The translations under genes and the position numbers were made by a program. The notes beneath the pieces are model-generated. The model worked only from the letters and a program-made list of their open reading frames with translations, made no database searches and was not told the DNA's origin. This document shows positions 62,551 to 64,000 of a DNA stretch of 64,000 bases, in pieces; within the stretch, counting starts at the first letter, position 1, and each line of letters begins with the position of its first letter. The DNA is from JABCPE02 sp963516475 (lineage in GTDB: Bacteria; Bacteroidota; Bacteroidia; Flavobacteriales; Weeksellaceae). Location: the NCBI GenBank assembly GCA_963516475.1, contig CAUQBR010000004.1, positions 1 to 64,000 of the forward strand, in the 5' to 3' direction.

Positions 62551-63471
62551 ATGAAACATTTTTTATCTGCTTTAGCACTTGGGTGCTTGCTATTGTCCTG
62601 TAACAGAGACCTTGAAAACAACAAAACCCATGAAACCCCAGCTCCACAAGAGGAAAAACTGGTATTACTTAAAGAATTAGGTGGAGAGGCTACGGCTTAT
62701 TTTAGGTATAAAAATAGAAATGAAATTGAGGGTCTATCAGCAGAGGGAGGGCTTGGAAAATCCGACATTGATTATGAGTATGATACATATGGAAGAATAG
62801 TAAAAGAGCGCCGATATTGGCATAATTATGGTGATGGCGAAACCAATATAACCTATCAATATGACAGCCAAGGCAGACTAGTTTCCTCACATGCAATAAG
62901 CACCAAAAATGAAGAAAATCTAGGTACAGGTCTTCCCCCTACCCCCCTTTGTTCTATTGAGAGAAAACACACATACACTTACCAAGGAAACAAAGTTACT
63001 GTGAAAATAGAAATAGGTGCTGATAACTGCTCCTCTACCCCTAAAACAGCAAAAGAAAAAACAATAACTCTTTTTGTAGAAAACGGCAGAGTGATAAAAA
63101 GCCTTAATGAAAACAACGAAATTATAGAGACTATAGAATATCATAATACCAAAAACGCCCTTAGAAACATAAAAGGTTTTCCTGCTTTAGTTGCAGAGTT
63201 TTATATCAGAGCATTTACCTATGAGCTACCTTACTATAATTTCATTGAGAGTGTAAATGACTTTAGATTTATAGATAATATCAAAACTAGAGATTTTCAT
63301 GATGGATCTTATTGGGAATACTATTATTCTGAGGAAACTAATACAAATAATTATGGAAACTACGATTACATTGAGAATGTAGCCATCCATGAAAAATCAC
63401 ATAATAACCCTACACATGATGAAGGTTTATGGTGGTTGAGAGCTCACCGTTATTGTATAAAAGAAAAATAA
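62551..63471 (+). CDS. YD-repeat-like lipoprotein
   Basis: 306 residues. Lipobox GCLLLSC (Cys about 17). Several YD-type motifs: YEYDTYGRIVKERR (about 80), YQYDSQGRLVSSHA (about 110) and a later YTYQGNKVTVKI. The C-terminal part is acidic and aromatic and ends HRYCIKEK. Such proteins are common in Chryseobacterium as surface lipoproteins of unknown role; not a toxin of Rhs size. Confidence 0.7.
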   Translation: MKHFLSALALGCLLLSCNRDLENNKTHETPAPQEEKLVLLKELGGEATAYFRYKNRNEIEGLSAEGGLGKSDIDYEYDTYGRIVKERRYWHNYGDGETNITYQYDSQGRLVSSHAISTKNEENLGTGLPPTPLCSIERKHTYTYQGNKVTVKIEIGADNCSSTPKTAKEKTITLFVENGRVIKSLNENNEIIETIEYHNTKNALRNIKGFPALVAEFYIRAFTYELPYYNFIESVNDFRFIDNIKTRDFHDGSYWEYYYSEETNTNNYGNYDYIENVAIHEKSHNNPTHDEGLWWLRAHRYCIKEK

Positions 63472-63491
63472 TAGCACCTATAAAAAACCGA

Positions 63492-63526
63492 CAATTCTTC
63501 TCGCTAAATACGAGAAGAATTTTTTG
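63492..63526 (+). terminator. Intrinsic terminator
   Basis: Arms AATTCTTCTCG and CGAGAAGAATT plus T-run. Confidence 0.85.
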
Positions 63527-63597
63527 TTATTTATCCTTGTAACAAATCATAAATAAAATATACTAATGGATAAAAATTCATTCTAAATAATTTTATT

Positions 63598-64000
63598 ATG
63601 TACATTTCACAGGTTTTTTCAGCGAAGAGCAAACGAGTTTACGCCATAGTATGCGCCATTGTTTTATTACTTTTATTCCAAGGAGCATTCCAAGAAAATA
63701 ATAATGAAACAGAAATAGTGATGAAAGATATGATAAACCAGATAGGCGAACTCCCGACTTTTGCCTTAACTTTAGTCAGCTTTGCTTTTTTTCTATTTCC
63801 TTTGTTTTTTATTGTTAATGTATTTCATAACCAATCCATCACCCAGTTCACCACCAGCCGAAAAAAAATAGATTTCCGACGAATTTCTTTTAGTTTCTTA
63901 GTTTATGGAGGGATTATTACAGGGACTTTCTTTTTAGAATATTTTATGAATCCTTCTGCGTATGCATGGAATTTCCAACCTTTGCAGTTCTTTATGTTAT
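63598..64000 (+). CDS. CPBP-family intramembrane metalloprotease, N-terminal part (runs off the window)
   Basis: Open frame from the ATG at 63598 to the window end, 134 codons with no stop. Three hydrophobic helices (about 16-35, 53-80, 99-118), with the start MYISQVFSAKSKRVYAIV and the stretch TSRKKIDFRRISFSFLVYG typical of the N-terminal half of Bacteroidota CPBP (Abi) proteases. The catalytic motifs would lie downstream, outside the window. Confidence 0.6.
   Translation, partial: MYISQVFSAKSKRVYAIVCAIVLLLLFQGAFQENNNETEIVMKDMINQIGELPTFALTLVSFAFFLFPLFFIVNVFHNQSITQFTTSRKKIDFRRISFSFLVYGGIITGTFFLEYFMNPSAYAWNFQPLQFFML

Noticed and set aside
1..64000. CRISPR array, insertion sequence or prophage
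   Set aside because: No regularly spaced direct repeats, no transposase, integrase or phage structural genes were seen. The repeats at 1-4 kb have irregular spacing and encode a peptide.

Overview
The window is a chromosomal segment of a low-GC member of the Bacteroidota, most likely family Weeksellaceae in the Flavobacteriia (Chryseobacterium, Riemerella, Elizabethkingia type). This is judged from the gene families: a long NusB, BshB1 bacillithiol deacetylase, the ExbB-ExbD-ExbD-TonB-PstS cluster, DUF3810, SurE, many outer-membrane beta-barrels, and promoters of the Bacteroidota form TAnnTTTG with an upstream TTTG/TTG. Genus is inferred, not proven. The window contains no rRNA, transposase, integrase or CRISPR array.

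Layout. 1-5.0 kb is a very AT-rich accessory island. It holds small lipoprotein and membrane-protein genes, all on the minus strand. Between them lie seven copies of a short conserved coding fragment (peptide core GNVPNVFFEIN), several frameshifted remnants, and at the plus-strand edge a frameshifted SMI1/KNR4 (SUKH) immunity-type gene. It looks like an array of immunity or orphan cassettes left by a polymorphic-toxin locus. 5.1-16.6 kb is mostly housekeeping and envelope: surE, a tail-specific protease, an MscS channel, a YwqK-like repeat protein, two tandem tRNA-Val(TAC) genes, folC, feoAB, a DUF2490 protein. 16.6-32 kb carries a zinc-ribbon protein, proS, a Tyr/Asn-rich lipoprotein, a FadL-type porin, ric, a SemiSWEET-like protein, an EamA exporter, alaS, a candidate small RNA, DUF3810, a sugar MFS transporter, plsC, a BadF-type sugar kinase, tRNA-His and bshB1.

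32-47 kb carries the TonB energising operon (exbB, two exbD, tonB) with a lone PstS-like lipoprotein downstream, leuS, two tandem lipocalin-like lipoprotein genes that both carry a one-base frameshift, malic enzyme, a TonB-receptor-like barrel, a CapA-like protein, nusB, a DUF1573 lipoprotein and yajC. 47.3-49.2 kb is a second AT-rich island: a HEPN-like protein, a CoiA-like zinc-finger protein, and a DUF1493-like pseudogene. 49-53.8 kb has a nitroreductase beside a Crp/Fnr regulator, an AraC-GyrI regulator with a membrane partner, a stand-alone GyrI-like protein and acpH. 53.8-64 kb has radA, the lipid transporter pair mlaE-mlaF, barrels, an M48 lipoprotein protease, a YidE/YbjL-type transporter, rplM-rpsI-rpsB, a YD-like lipoprotein, and the 5' part of a CPBP-family membrane protease running off the end.

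The strongest leads for something undescribed are the repeat-punctuated cassette array at 1-5 kb, the two-gene island at 47.3-48.7 kb, the paired frameshifts at 38.8-39.9 kb, and the candidate small RNA at 26.3 kb.
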